Shown here in pieces: positions 50,824-60,031 of a stretch of DNA of 64,000 nucleotides. A model generated the notes under the pieces. The model searched no databases. It was not told where the DNA came from and was given only the letters and a program-made list of their open reading frames with translations. Source of the stretch: Thiohalomonas denitrificans. Its GTDB lineage: Bacteria > Pseudomonadota > Gammaproteobacteria > Thiohalomonadales > Thiohalomonadaceae. A program made the translations under genes and the position numbers. The DNA lies in NCBI GenBank assembly GCA_020725115.1, contig DYFR01000008.1:43858-107857 (forward strand). The letters are read 5' to 3'. Position 1 is the stretch's first letter. The number at the start of each line of letters is the position of its first letter.

Positions 50824-50854
50824 CCGGAAACCACCGACAACGCGTGGTTTCCGG
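50824..50854. promoter_or_regulatory. 11-bp perfect inverted repeat in the dapA/gcvR divergent space
   Basis: CCGGAAACCAC, 9-nt loop, GTGGTTTCCGG. It lies about 60 bp upstream of dapA and would be in the dapA leader if transcription starts beyond it. No U tract on either side, so an operator or leader structure is likelier than a terminator. Confidence 0.45.
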
Positions 50855-51009
50855 GATTCAGAAATAACGGTGCATGGTACTTTCGCCACCCGCCAATGAC
50901 AAGTGCGCCCCGCCCCCCCGGTCCGGACAGGGCCCGCCGTTCCACTACTCCGCAGTCAGGCCGGCTGGGGTACAATGCGCCATCGACCCCTTACCCGCGC
51001 AGAGGCCTC

Positions 51010-51558
51010 ATGAACACCCAACCCACCCAGCAGCAGTATCTCGTCATCTCGGCCCTGGGCCAGGATCGACCGGGTATTGTCAATGACCTGGCCCTGCATA
51101 TCACTGACGCCGGCTGCAACATCGTCGACAGCCGCATGAGCGTACTGGGCGGCGAGTTTGCCATCATGATGATGGTGGAAGGCCCCTGGAGTGCCGTCGC
51201 AAAACTGGAAACCCAGCTGCCGGGACTGCAAAAGAAGCTGGGCTTGACCATCATCTCCAAGCGCACCGAAGAACACGAACCGAAAAGCGGCGGCCGTCCA
51301 TACATGGTCGAGGTAATCGCCATGGATCATCCCGGCATCGTCTACCAGCTGGCCAACTTCTTCTCCAGCCGCAACATCAACATCCAGGATCTGTACACCG
51401 ACAGCTACCGCGCCGCCCACAGCGGCGCCCAGATGTTCTCCGCCAACATCACCGTGAGCCTGCCGGCCACCACCCAGGTGGCGCGTCTGCGCGAGGAGTT
51501 CCTCGACTTCTGCGATGCACTCAATCTGGACGCCGTCCTGGAACCGGTGAAGGGTTAG
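51010..51558 (+). CDS. gcvR: Glycine cleavage system regulator-like ACT protein
   Basis: 182 residues from ATG 51010, with AGAGG 7 bp upstream; the upstream open frame to 50779 is spurious. Two ACT domains (about 10-85, ALGQDRPGIVNDLA; about 100-175, AMDHPGIVYQLA). In E. coli GcvR binds GcvA and blocks activation of the glycine cleavage operon when glycine is low. GcvA and the gcv operon are not in view, so the regulated target is unproven. gcvR-bcp divergent from dapA is the E. coli gene order, supporting the assignment. Confidence 0.9.
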   Translation: MNTQPTQQQYLVISALGQDRPGIVNDLALHITDAGCNIVDSRMSVLGGEFAIMMMVEGPWSAVAKLETQLPGLQKKLGLTIISKRTEEHEPKSGGRPYMVEVIAMDHPGIVYQLANFFSSRNINIQDLYTDSYRAAHSGAQMFSANITVSLPATTQVARLREEFLDFCDALNLDAVLEPVKG

Positions 51559-51614
51559 TCATCTCCACGTCATCTTTCCGCCATAGACTTGCCACCGAAC
51601 CAGCAGGGAGCCCC

Positions 51615-52082
51615 ATGAGCACAGTGACCCTCGGCCGCAAGGTACCCGCCTTCTCCCTGCCCGCCACCGGTGGCCAGACCCTTGGCCTGAAGGACTACAC
51701 GGGCAAAAACCTGGTCATCTACTTCTATCCCAGGGACAGTACTCCCGGTTGCACCACCGAAGGCCAGGAATTTCGCGACCTGCATGCACAGTTCACCGCC
51801 CTCGACACGGTCATCCTCGGCGTATCGCGCGACAGCCTGAAATCCCACGACAACTTCAAGGCCAAACAGGGCTTCCCCTTCGAGCTGCTGTCCGACGCCG
51901 ACGAAACCCTGTGCCGGCTGTTCGATGTGATCAGGGAAAAGAACATGTACGGCAAAAAGGTGATGGGCATCGAGCGCAGCACCTTCCTGATCGACGGCAA
52001 GGGCGTGTTGCGCGCCGAATGGCGCAAGGTAAAGGCCGCCGGCCACGCCGCCGAAGTCCTCGCCGCCGTAACAAACCTGTAA
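51615..52082 (+). CDS. bcp: Thiol peroxidase Bcp (peroxiredoxin)
   Basis: 155 residues, cytoplasmic. Reduces hydrogen peroxide and organic hydroperoxides with thioredoxin. The peroxidatic Cys is in DSTPGCTTEGQEF near residue 45; the resolving Cys position five residues on, common in the BCP-alpha type, is Glu/Gln here, so it is a 1-Cys or atypical resolving form. Length matches the family (156). It follows gcvR by 56 bp, as in E. coli, and probably shares a transcript with it. Confidence 0.94.
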   Translation: MSTVTLGRKVPAFSLPATGGQTLGLKDYTGKNLVIYFYPRDSTPGCTTEGQEFRDLHAQFTALDTVILGVSRDSLKSHDNFKAKQGFPFELLSDADETLCRLFDVIREKNMYGKKVMGIERSTFLIDGKGVLRAEWRKVKAAGHAAEVLAAVTNL

Positions 52083-52121
52083 TCTCCCACCTGCCACCCA
52101 ACCCAACGAACCGTGCCCACG

Positions 52122-53534
52122 ATGAAAAAAACCAGCGTACCCGGCAAGAAACTCTTCGTCCTCGACACCAACGTCCTGATGCATGACCCCACCGCCCTGT
52201 TCCGCTTCCAGGAACATGACATCTACCTGCCGATGGTGGTGCTGGAGGAGCTGGACAACAACAAGAAAGGCCATTCTGAAGTGGCGCGCAACGCACGCCA
52301 GACCAGCCGCTTCCTCGATGAACTGATGATCGGCGTGAGCAAGGACACCATTGGCCAGGGTTTGCCGCTGAACAGCGGCAGCATCATCAACGGCATCGCC
52401 GGACCAAGCGGTAACCTGTTTTTCCAGACCCAGGTGATGGAGGCCAACCTGCCCACCACCCTGCCGGGCAGCAAGTCCGACAACACTATCCTCGGTACCG
52501 CCCTTGCCCTGCGCGACGCGCGCAAGGACGTCACCGTCACTCTGGTGTCCAAGGACACCAACATGCGCATCAAGGCGGCGATCCTCGGCATCCACGCCGA
52601 GGACTACCGCAACGATCAGGTGCTGGACGACGTTGACCTGCTCTACAGCGGCATGACCGAGCTGGCAGCCGATTTCTGGGAAAAACACAGCAAGGCCATG
52701 GAGTCATGGCAGGAGCAGGGCCGCACCTATTACCGCATCAACGGCCCGGAGGCCTCCGCCTGGCACCCCAACCAATTGCTCTACCTCGACAGCGAAGCAC
52801 CTTTCGAGGCGGTGGTGCGCGAATCGGGCGAAGACGGCAGCATCATCGAAACCGTGCGCGACTACCGCGGCAAGGGCCACAGCGTGTGGAGCATCAACGC
52901 ACGCAATCGCGAGCAGAACTTCGCCCTCAACCTGCTGATGGATCCGGAGATCGACTTCGTCACCCTGGTCGGTCAGGCCGGCACCGGCAAGACCCTGCTC
53001 ACCCTGGCCGCCGGCCTCGCCCAGACCCTGGATGAAAAACGCTACAACGAAATCGTCGTCACCCGCGTCACCGTGCCGGTGGGCGAGGACATCGGCTTCC
53101 TCCCCGGCACCGAGGAAGAAAAGATGACGCCGTGGATGGGCGCCCTGATGGACAATCTGGAGGTGCTGACCCAGTCCGAGCACAACAACGAGTGGGAGCG
53201 TGCAGCCACTCAGGAGCTGCTCAACAAGCGCATCAAGATCCGCTCGCTCAACTTCATGCGCGGCCGCACCTTCCTCAACAAGTATCTGATCATCGACGAG
53301 GCACAGAATCTCACCTCCAAGCAGATGAAGACCCTGATCACCCGCGCCGGCCCCGGTACCAAAGTAGTGTGTCTCGGCAATATCGCCCAGATCGACACGC
53401 CCTACCTCACCGAAACCAACTCCGGCCTCACCTACGTGGTGGATCGCTTCCAGAACTGGGAACACTCGGGCCACATCACTCTCACCCGCGGCGAACGCTC
53501 GCGGCTGGCCGATTACGCTTCGGAAGTGCTGTAG
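52122..53534 (+). CDS. PhoH family protein with N-terminal PIN domain
   Basis: 470 residues from ATG 52122; GTG 52113 is an alternative. A PIN nuclease domain (about 10-150; FVLDTNVLMHDP with the acidic metal residues, VVLEELDN) fused to a PhoH ATPase domain (about 255-470) with Walker A GQAGTGKTLL and Walker B LIIDEAQN. PIN-PhoH (YlaK-like) proteins are candidate RNA helicase-nucleases that work like toxin-antitoxin-derived RNA processors. It lies 39 bp after bcp on the same strand. A T-rich hairpin follows. Confidence 0.94.
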   Translation: MKKTSVPGKKLFVLDTNVLMHDPTALFRFQEHDIYLPMVVLEELDNNKKGHSEVARNARQTSRFLDELMIGVSKDTIGQGLPLNSGSIINGIAGPSGNLFFQTQVMEANLPTTLPGSKSDNTILGTALALRDARKDVTVTLVSKDTNMRIKAAILGIHAEDYRNDQVLDDVDLLYSGMTELAADFWEKHSKAMESWQEQGRTYYRINGPEASAWHPNQLLYLDSEAPFEAVVRESGEDGSIIETVRDYRGKGHSVWSINARNREQNFALNLLMDPEIDFVTLVGQAGTGKTLLTLAAGLAQTLDEKRYNEIVVTRVTVPVGEDIGFLPGTEEEKMTPWMGALMDNLEVLTQSEHNNEWERAATQELLNKRIKIRSLNFMRGRTFLNKYLIIDEAQNLTSKQMKTLITRAGPGTKVVCLGNIAQIDTPYLTETNSGLTYVVDRFQNWEHSGHITLTRGERSRLADYASEVL

Positions 53535-53600
53535 CGGAAACGGGCTCTGCGGGACAGGGATGTCCCGGCACAGCCCTCCCCTCATACCCCGAAAAAACGG

Positions 53601-53623
53601 CAAAACCAGACTTTCTGGTTTTG
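53601..53623 (+). terminator. AT-rich hairpin terminator downstream of phoH
   Basis: A perfect 10-bp stem CAAAACCAGA / TCTGGTTTTG with a 3-nt loop, 67 bp after the phoH stop. The descending stem itself ends in TTTTG, but no additional U tract follows. Confidence 0.6.
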
Positions 53624-53749
53624 TGACTTGTATCGCAATGTCCTACTGCCCCAGTATGTAACTTGAATGTCATCGGCCCAGGTCATACTGCGCCGACATC
53701 AGGTAACAGCCTGCAACAACAATAAGCAACAAGCCAGGAGGGACAAGGG

Positions 53750-53986
53750 ATGCACCAGAACACGCCGAGTTCAGCACAGAACCTGCAGCACACCTATCGC
53801 CAGAACAGGCAGGCCATCGAACAGCGCCTGCGCAATGAAATCGAACAATTCCGCAGCGAGCGGGACAAGCTGAACCCACGCAGCCCAGTCGAGGCGGAGC
53901 GCTGGAGCGCAGTCATCTATAACAAACTGCTGCAACGCCGCGAGCACCTGCTAAACATTCTTGCGACCGATACCTGCGCCAGCTGA
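53750..53986 (+). CDS. Small hypothetical helical protein
   Basis: 78 residues with a strong AGGAGG ribosome site 10 bp before ATG 53750. The sequence is highly charged and helical (YRQNRQAIEQRLRNEIEQFRSERDKLN, WSAVIYNKLLQRREHLLNIL), resembling a short coiled-coil. No signal, membrane segment or known domain. It stands alone between the phoH hairpin and a repeat array. The ribosome site and unbroken composition support a real gene; function unknown. Confidence 0.65.
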   Translation: MHQNTPSSAQNLQHTYRQNRQAIEQRLRNEIEQFRSERDKLNPRSPVEAERWSAVIYNKLLQRREHLLNILATDTCAS

Positions 53987-54007
53987 CCCCGCGTTCCAGT
54001 CATTTGG

Positions 54008-54135
54008 CGAAACCCTTTGCGTAGACCGGACAAAGCACAGCGATGTCCGGTAATGCTGCCCGATATTGGGTGCCTGCGATACAACAAGAGAAATCCTTGC
54101 GGCCCTTTGCGTTCTTTGCGTCTTTGCGTTGAACG
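54008..54135. repeat. Intergenic array, CTTTGCGT family
   Basis: Between the convergent small ORF and AI-2E gene. Three CTTTGCGTT/C units at 8-9 bp spacing (54104-54129) with an isolated copy at 54013-54021; no inverse arm, so the array is degenerate. A 7-bp inverted repeat CCGGACA / TGTCCGG lies between. Unit equals the secondary array at 1860. Confidence 0.75.
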
Positions 54136-54144
54136 TTTTTGTAT

Positions 54145-55215
54145 CTAGGACGAAGACACTGGCGTCTCGTTGAGCGGCGGCCGCGGCCAGGCGCGAATGA
54201 TGGCATTGACCAGGGTGGCAAGCGGGATGGCGAAGAATATCCCCCAGAATCCCCATACCCCACCGAATACCAGTACCGCGACGATGATCGCCACCGGGTG
54301 CAGGTTGACCACTTCAGAGAACAGCACCGGCACCAGCACGTTGCCATCCAGCGCCTGGATGATGGCGTAGGCGGCCATCAGCCAGGCGAACTCGGAACTC
54401 CAGCCCCACTGAAACCAGGCAATCAGTGCCACCGGCAGGGTAACCACCGCGGCACCGATGTAGGGCACCACCACCGACAGCCCCACCAGCACGCCGAGCA
54501 ACACGGCATATTTCAGTTCCATCAGCGCGAAAGTCACCGAAGTGACCACGCCGACAATGAGAATCTCCCAGAACTTGCCGCGCACGTAGTTGCCGATCTG
54601 CACGTCCACCTCGCTCCACACCTGCTCCGACAGATGACGCTCGCGGGGCAGAAAGCCGCTGAACCAGCGCACCAGTGTTTCCTTGTCCTTGAGGAAAAAG
54701 AACACCAGCAAGGGCAGCAGGATCACATACACCAGGATGGTGATGATGCCGGGCAGCGAAGTCAGCGAATAGGTCAGAATGCGCTGGCCGAAGCCCAGGC
54801 TCTGGGCACGGATCACCTGCAGCAGCTCGGCCACCTGCTCCTCGGAGACGATCGGATAGTGCTGCGGCAGACGCAACAGGGCCTGCTGACCCTGATTGAT
54901 GTAGGCCGGCAGTTCGCGTGCCAGCTCGACCGTCTGCGCCCACAGCAGCGGCGTTACCCCGAACAGCAGGAACAGCAGAAAGGTCATGAAGGCCAGAAAG
55001 ACCAGAATCACCGCCGACAGCCGCGGCGCGCCACGGCGCACCATCACGCGCACCACCCCCTCCAGCAGGTAGGCGATGACGATACTGGCCAGCACCGGCG
55101 CCAGCATGTGACCGAAGATCAGCACCGCACCGAATCCGACCAGCAGCAGCACTGCCAGGATAATGGCCTGTGGGTCGGAAAAATAGCGCTGAAACCAGCG
55201 GCTGAACAGATTCAT
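54145..55215 (-). CDS. AI-2E family transporter (PerM-like)
   Basis: 356 residues, polytopic. About seven to eight membrane helices (for example 18-58, 65-90, 145-175, 215-330) with the family segments SLPGIITILVYVILLPLLVFFFLKDKE and a conserved GGVWGFWGIFFAIPLATLV near the end. Members export AI-2 or small solutes or drive Na+/Li+ antiport; the substrate cannot be told. GAGG lies about 12 bp before ATG 55215. It is downstream of the LysR pair on the same strand but separated by a repeat array. Confidence 0.93.
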   Translation of the reverse strand: MNLFSRWFQRYFSDPQAIILAVLLLVGFGAVLIFGHMLAPVLASIVIAYLLEGVVRVMVRRGAPRLSAVILVFLAFMTFLLFLLFGVTPLLWAQTVELARELPAYINQGQQALLRLPQHYPIVSEEQVAELLQVIRAQSLGFGQRILTYSLTSLPGIITILVYVILLPLLVFFFLKDKETLVRWFSGFLPRERHLSEQVWSEVDVQIGNYVRGKFWEILIVGVVTSVTFALMELKYAVLLGVLVGLSVVVPYIGAAVVTLPVALIAWFQWGWSSEFAWLMAAYAIIQALDGNVLVPVLFSEVVNLHPVAIIVAVLVFGGVWGFWGIFFAIPLATLVNAIIRAWPRPPLNETPVSSS

Positions 55216-55232
55216 CCTGAAAACCTCAATTC

Positions 55233-55370
55233 AGTCCGCAAATGAACACAAATAGACGCGAATATTTGCGGCGTTACAACCAGGCGGCCTGAGTGTCCTG
55301 CAGGCGAACGGGATTACATCCCCTGGGCCTTGGCCTGCATTTGCGTCCATTCGCGTTCATTGGCGGACTC
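55233..55370. repeat. Intergenic array, GCAAATGAAC family
   Basis: Between the 114-residue ORF and the AI-2E gene. Left units (55234-55272, CGCAAATGAAC / ACAAATAGAC / GCGAATATT) are at about 10-bp spacing. After a 64-bp spacer, inverse units (55337-55368, GCATTTGCGTCCATTCGCGTTCATTGGCGGAC split by mismatches) follow. The outer GTCCGC / GCGGAC pair exactly. Confidence 0.85.
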
Positions 55371-55378
55371 ACAAAGGT

Positions 55379-55723
55379 TCATGCATCACCGAACTGCTTC
55401 TGGTAATGGCGCCGGAACAGTTCCTCCAGCTCGTCGATGACCTCGTTCGCCGGGCGCCCCTGCATCAGGTGCTCGGTCATCAGGCCGGAGGTTTCATGCA
55501 GCATCCTGGAGCGATCCAGCATGTGATAGCTGGCCGATAGCCGCTTGATGGCCGCTACCACCGACTCCTGCGCGGGCCGTTCGCTGGGCGTTGGTGTGAT
55601 GTCGAGCGGCAGCGCGCTGCCGCTGCGCTCCAGCAGAAATTCCGCGAAGGCCAGCAGGGTCTCGCGCCCGGCAGCGGGAAGGCGATGATAGAGGGCGGTT
55701 AGCCGCGCGTCGTCCTGAGTCAT
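55379..55723 (-). CDS. Small conserved-looking protein downstream of LysR
   Basis: 114 residues from ATG 55723, 13 bp after the LysR gene stop. Two helical halves with leucine-rich helix (RETLLAFAEFLLERSG) and a C-terminal LEELFRRHYQKQFG. No metal site, no signal. No named family; it resembles small helical partners encoded with regulators. Co-transcription with LysR is likely from the short gap. Confidence 0.75.
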   Translation of the reverse strand: MTQDDARLTALYHRLPAAGRETLLAFAEFLLERSGSALPLDITPTPSERPAQESVVAAIKRLSASYHMLDRSRMLHETSGLMTEHLMQGRPANEVIDELEELFRRHYQKQFGDA

Positions 55724-55736
55724 CCTTGAACCCCCG

Positions 55737-56648
55737 TCATACCCGGACGGTGGGATGATCCTTGCAGTAGGCACGGGCGAAATCGAGCAGCTTTTCGATG
55801 GCACGCAGGCGGAATTTCTGCTTCTGGTGCACAAAGGAGAAGGGCCGCTCCATCGGCGGTTCGATCTTGATCGCGACCAGCGTATTGAGGGCCAGCTCCT
55901 TGGCGATGGTCGCACGGGAGATGATGGAGATACCCATGCCCGCCTCCACCGCCCCCTTCACCGCCTCCGGGCTGCCCAGCTCCATCACGATGTTGAGATT
56001 GCACGATTCGATACCGCCGGCGTTGAGATGCTCCAGCATCACCTCGCGCGTCCCCGACCCCTCCTCGCGGCAGATGTAGGGATAGTCCACGATGCGGCTC
56101 ATCGGCACCGAACTCTCGTGCGCCAGCGCATGCCCCCTGGGCACGATCAGCACCATCTGATCCATGCGGCAGTTCTCCACCACCAGATTCTTGTTGCTCA
56201 CCGGCGCCTCGACCACGCCCAGGTCGATGCTGTTGTTCTCCACCATGGAGACGATATGGTCGGTATTGGCCACCTGCAGACGGATGTTCACGTCCGGATA
56301 CTTGGCCTTGAAGTCACCCAGCAGGGCCGGCAGCATGTATTCCGCGATGGTAGTGCTGGCGCCGATGAGCAGCACGCCGCTTACTTCGCCAGTCAACTCG
56401 CGCACCGAGTTTTCCATCTCGCCGTACAGGGTGAAGATGCGGTCGGCATACTGGTATACCCGCTCGCCGGCTACGGTAAGGCTGATTCGGTTATGGGTAC
56501 GATCAAACAGGCGGGTATTGAAATGCTCCTCCAGCTGGCGCACCTGGAAGGTAACCGCCGGCTGGGTCATGTGCAGATGTTCCGCCGCCTTGGTGAAGCT
56601 GAGCAGGCGGGCCACCGTATGAAATACCTGTAAACGTCTGTCGGCCAT
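55737..56648 (-). CDS. LysR family transcriptional regulator
   Basis: 303 residues. N-terminal winged helix-turn-helix (ARLLSFTKAAEHLHMTQPAVTFQVRQLEE, about 12-40) and a C-terminal periplasmic-binding-like effector domain. Closest in feel to CysB/CbbR-like regulators from the conserved LLIGASTTIAEYMLP start of the effector domain. Ligand and target are unknown. It is followed by a small ORF on the same strand and preceded by an RND efflux pair whose terminator separates them. Regulation of the RND pair is possible but the regulator is downstream, not divergent, which is untypical. Confidence 0.93.
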   Translation of the reverse strand: MADRRLQVFHTVARLLSFTKAAEHLHMTQPAVTFQVRQLEEHFNTRLFDRTHNRISLTVAGERVYQYADRIFTLYGEMENSVRELTGEVSGVLLIGASTTIAEYMLPALLGDFKAKYPDVNIRLQVANTDHIVSMVENNSIDLGVVEAPVSNKNLVVENCRMDQMVLIVPRGHALAHESSVPMSRIVDYPYICREEGSGTREVMLEHLNAGGIESCNLNIVMELGSPEAVKGAVEAGMGISIISRATIAKELALNTLVAIKIEPPMERPFSFVHQKQKFRLRAIEKLLDFARAYCKDHPTVRV

Positions 56649-56755
56649 GAGTTCCCCATGCCGTATTTCGGCAAAATCTGGCTAATGCGTGGATAAGCGG
56701 CAAGAATACTTTATCCGTGTGGTTCGAAACAACGTCAACCGTATATCCACAAAGG

Positions 56756-56782
56756 GAAAGGGGCGGTTCCACCGCCCCTTTC
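56756..56782 (-). terminator. Terminator of the RND efflux operon
   Basis: A perfect 12-bp stem (GAAAGGGGCGGT / ACCGCCCCTTTC, 3-nt loop) lies 19 bp after the RND permease stop. The downstream minus-strand sequence is CCTTTGTGG, with a short T run only, so termination may rely on the strong stem. Confidence 0.75.
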
Positions 56783-56800
56783 ACCTGTCGCCGTGCCGTC

Positions 56801-59800
56801 TTAGACCGGCCCGTTGATGATGCTGTCCAGCCGCTTGCGCATGAAGGCGTAGTACATCACCGGAATCACCACCAGGGTCAGAATGGTGGAGACAAAGATA
56901 CCGAAGATCAGTGATACGGCCAGGCCGCTGAATATCGGATCATCGATGATGAAGAACGCGCCCAGCATCGCCGCCAGCCCGGTGAGCACGATGGGCTTGG
57001 CGCGCACGGCACCGGAGCGGATCACCGCCTCCTCGAACTCCACACCTTCGCGTACCTGCTGGTTGATGAAGTCCACCAGCAGGATGGAGTTGCGCACGAT
57101 GATGCCGGCCAGGGCGATCATGCCGATCATCGAGGTGGCGGTGAACTGCATGCCGAGCAGCGCGTGGCCCGGCATCACGCCGATGACGGTAAGCGGGATC
57201 GGCACCATGATGATCAGCGGCACCAGATAGGAGCGGAACTGCCCTACCACCAGCAGATAAATGAGCAGCAGGCCGACCGAATAGGCCAGCCCCATGTCGC
57301 GGAAGGTTTCGTAGGTCACCTGCCACTCGCCGTCCCATTTCAGGCTGTACTCGTAGGGACTCACCGGCGGGCTGATCAGGTACTGCTTGAGCCGCTCGCC
57401 GTTGCCCACGGCACGATCGGACAACTGGCCGAGGATATCGAACATGCCATACAGCGGGCTGTCCAGCTCACCGGCCATGTCGCCGTTGACGAACACCACC
57501 GGCAGCATGTCCTTGTGGTAAATGGCGTGTTCGCGCGTGCTGCGCTCCACCGTGACGATGTCGGACAGCGGCACCAGCGAGCCGCCCTGGCTGCGCACGC
57601 GCAGGTCGAGCAGCGAACCGATATCGGCCTTGGCCGCCACAGGATATTCCAGGCGGATCGGCACCGGGTACTTGAAATGCTCGCCGTGCAGATAGGAAGC
57701 ATCCTCGCCGGACAGCGCCGTGCTCAGCGCAGCCACCACGCTCTGCTGCGCCACGCCGAGCAGGGCCGCCTTCTGCTGATCAACCCTGACGATCAGCTTG
57801 GGCTGGGCCGCCTCGACGCTGTCATCCACATCGATGATGTCGGGGGTAGCCTCGAACACGGCACGCACCTCCCTGGCGACACGGATCTGTCCTTCATAGT
57901 CGAGGCCGTAGATCTCCGCCACCAGCGGCGACATGACCGGTGGGCCGGGCGGCACTTCCACCACCTTCACGTTGGCATGGTGACGGCGGCCGATCGTCTG
58001 CAACGGCTCACGCACCGCCAGTGCAATCTCGTGACTCTTGCGCTTGCGCTCGCTGGCCGCCACCAGATTGACCTGGATGTCACCCACATTGGCACCCTGG
58101 CGCAGGTAGTACTGGCGCACCAGGCCGTTGAAGTTGATGGGGGCGGCGGTGCCGGCGTAGACCTGATAGTCACTCACCTCCGGCACGGTGGCCAGATAGC
58201 CGCCCAGCTCGGACAGGACCCGGGCGGTCTGCTCCACGCTGGTGCCCTCGGGCATGTCGAGCACCACCTGGAATTCCGATTTGTTGTCGAAGGGCAGCAT
58301 CTTCAGCACCACCAGCTTGACGCCGGCCAGGCCCACCGAGATCACGATCAGCCCGAGGATCGCCAGGGTCAGCTTGCGCCGGCGCGGCGCGCCCTCGGCA
58401 CCGCGCAGGAAACTGCCGACGCTGTTCTTGAACAGGCGGTAGAGCCAGTCTTCCTGATGCCCTTCGACGTGGGCCACGTGATGGTTCCGGAACATCACCT
58501 GCGACAGCCAGGGCGTGAAGATGAAGGCCACGCCGAGGGAGATCAGCATGCCGATGGAGGCATTGATGGGAATCGGACTCATGTACGGCCCCATCAGGCC
58601 GGTAACAAAGGCCATCGGCAGCAGTGCGGCAATGACGGTGAAGGTGGCCAGTATGGTCGGGCCGCCCACCTCGTCCACCGCCAGCGGGATCGCCTCCAGC
58701 AAGGACTTGTTGCCGATCTGCATGTGGCGATGGATGTTCTCCACCACCACGATGGCATCGTCCACCAGGATGCCGATGGAGAAGATCAGCGCGAACAGCG
58801 ACACGCGGTTGAGGGTAAAGCCCCAGGCCCAGGAAGCGAACAGGGTCACCGCCAGGGTGATCACCACCGCCATGCCGACGATGAAGGCCTCGCGCCAGCC
58901 GAGGGCGAAGAACACCAGCGCCACCACCGAGGCGGTGGCGAAGATCAGCTTGGTAATCAGCTTCTGTGCCTTGTCGTTGGCGGTCTCGCCGTAATTGCGC
59001 GTCACCGTGGCATGCACCCCCTCCGGCACGAAGATGCCCTTGAGCTGCTCGAAACGATCGATGACCTGATCGGCAATCTGCACCGCGTTGGTGCCCGGCT
59101 GCTTGGCCACCGCCACCGTCACCGCCGGGTGCACGCCCTGGCTGGCGATGCCCTTGCTGGCCGCGGCCGGGCCGGTGCCGAACCAGGCGTACTGCTCCGG
59201 CTGATCCGGACCGCGCACCACACGCGCCACGTCCCTCAGGAACACGGGTGCACCATTCACCACACCCACGACCAGATCGGCCACCTCTTCCGCATTGGAC
59301 AGGAAGGTGCCCGCCTGCACCAGGATCTCCTGGTTATCGCTCACCAGGACGCCGGCGGGCTGGGTCACGTTGGACAGTTGCAGGGCACGGCGCAGGTCAT
59401 CCAGCGCCAGGCCGTAACCGGCCAGCCGTGCGGCGTCGAACTGCACATGCACCACCTGATCGGGGCCACCGATGGTGTAGATGTCGCGCGTGCCCTTGAC
59501 CCGCTTCAGTTCGGTCTCCAGGGCATGGGCCACCTGTTGCAGCTCGTAGCCGCCCACGGCAGGGTCATCGCTCCACAGGGTGAGGGCGACGATGGGCACA
59601 TCGTCGATGCCCTTGGGCTTGATCAGCGGCTGGCCCACGCCCAGGTTGTGCGGCAGCCAGTCCTGCTTGGAATACACCGCGTTGTACAGGCGCACGATGG
59701 CAGCGGTACGATCCTCGCCCACCTCGTACTGCACGGTAAGTACCGCCATGCCCGGCTGTGACACCGAGTACACATGCTTGACCCCCTCGATCTCGGAGAG

Positions 59801-60031
59801 GATCTGCTCCGCCGGTATGCTCACCAGGCTTTCCACTTCCTTGGCGGAGGCACCGGGATAGGCAATGAAGATATTGGCGAAGGTGACGTTGATCTGCGGC
59901 TCTTCCTCGCGCGGCGTGATCAGCACCGCAAACACCCCGAGCAGAAAGCCCACCAGGGCCAGCAGCGGGGTGATCTCGGTGGTGAGAAAACGCTGGGCGA
60001 TAGTGCCCGAGATACCCAGCTTCATGCTCAT
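56801..60031 (-). CDS. RND efflux transporter permease
   Basis: 1076 residues, AcrB/HAE-1 family inner-membrane pump driven by proton motive force. Twelve membrane helices in the usual 1+5+1+5 arrangement with two large periplasmic loops. The proton-relay Asp pair is in GILVDDAIVVVENIHRH (TM4). The N-terminus overlaps the adaptor's stop by 4 nt (ATGA). The substrate could be toxic organics, metals or detergents; the sequence does not decide. No TolC-type outer-membrane channel is encoded, so it must borrow one from elsewhere. Confidence 0.95.
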   Translation of the reverse strand: MSMKLGISGTIAQRFLTTEITPLLALVGFLLGVFAVLITPREEEPQINVTFANIFIAYPGASAKEVESLVSIPAEQILSEIEGVKHVYSVSQPGMAVLTVQYEVGEDRTAAIVRLYNAVYSKQDWLPHNLGVGQPLIKPKGIDDVPIVALTLWSDDPAVGGYELQQVAHALETELKRVKGTRDIYTIGGPDQVVHVQFDAARLAGYGLALDDLRRALQLSNVTQPAGVLVSDNQEILVQAGTFLSNAEEVADLVVGVVNGAPVFLRDVARVVRGPDQPEQYAWFGTGPAAASKGIASQGVHPAVTVAVAKQPGTNAVQIADQVIDRFEQLKGIFVPEGVHATVTRNYGETANDKAQKLITKLIFATASVVALVFFALGWREAFIVGMAVVITLAVTLFASWAWGFTLNRVSLFALIFSIGILVDDAIVVVENIHRHMQIGNKSLLEAIPLAVDEVGGPTILATFTVIAALLPMAFVTGLMGPYMSPIPINASIGMLISLGVAFIFTPWLSQVMFRNHHVAHVEGHQEDWLYRLFKNSVGSFLRGAEGAPRRRKLTLAILGLIVISVGLAGVKLVVLKMLPFDNKSEFQVVLDMPEGTSVEQTARVLSELGGYLATVPEVSDYQVYAGTAAPINFNGLVRQYYLRQGANVGDIQVNLVAASERKRKSHEIALAVREPLQTIGRRHHANVKVVEVPPGPPVMSPLVAEIYGLDYEGQIRVAREVRAVFEATPDIIDVDDSVEAAQPKLIVRVDQQKAALLGVAQQSVVAALSTALSGEDASYLHGEHFKYPVPIRLEYPVAAKADIGSLLDLRVRSQGGSLVPLSDIVTVERSTREHAIYHKDMLPVVFVNGDMAGELDSPLYGMFDILGQLSDRAVGNGERLKQYLISPPVSPYEYSLKWDGEWQVTYETFRDMGLAYSVGLLLIYLLVVGQFRSYLVPLIIMVPIPLTVIGVMPGHALLGMQFTATSMIGMIALAGIIVRNSILLVDFINQQVREGVEFEEAVIRSGAVRAKPIVLTGLAAMLGAFFIIDDPIFSGLAVSLIFGIFVSTILTLVVIPVMYYAFMRKRLDSIINGPV

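Noticed and set aside
50779..51009. 77-residue N-terminal extension of GcvR
   Set aside because: Residues are not ACT-like, the ribosome site is at 51010, and the stretch overlaps the dapA promoter region.
50765..51009. Lysine riboswitch ahead of dapA
   Set aside because: No five-helix layout or conserved junction; only one simple inverted repeat is present.
57164..59761. 865-codon open frame antisense to the RND permease
   Set aside because: Same shadow signature; no recognisable segment.
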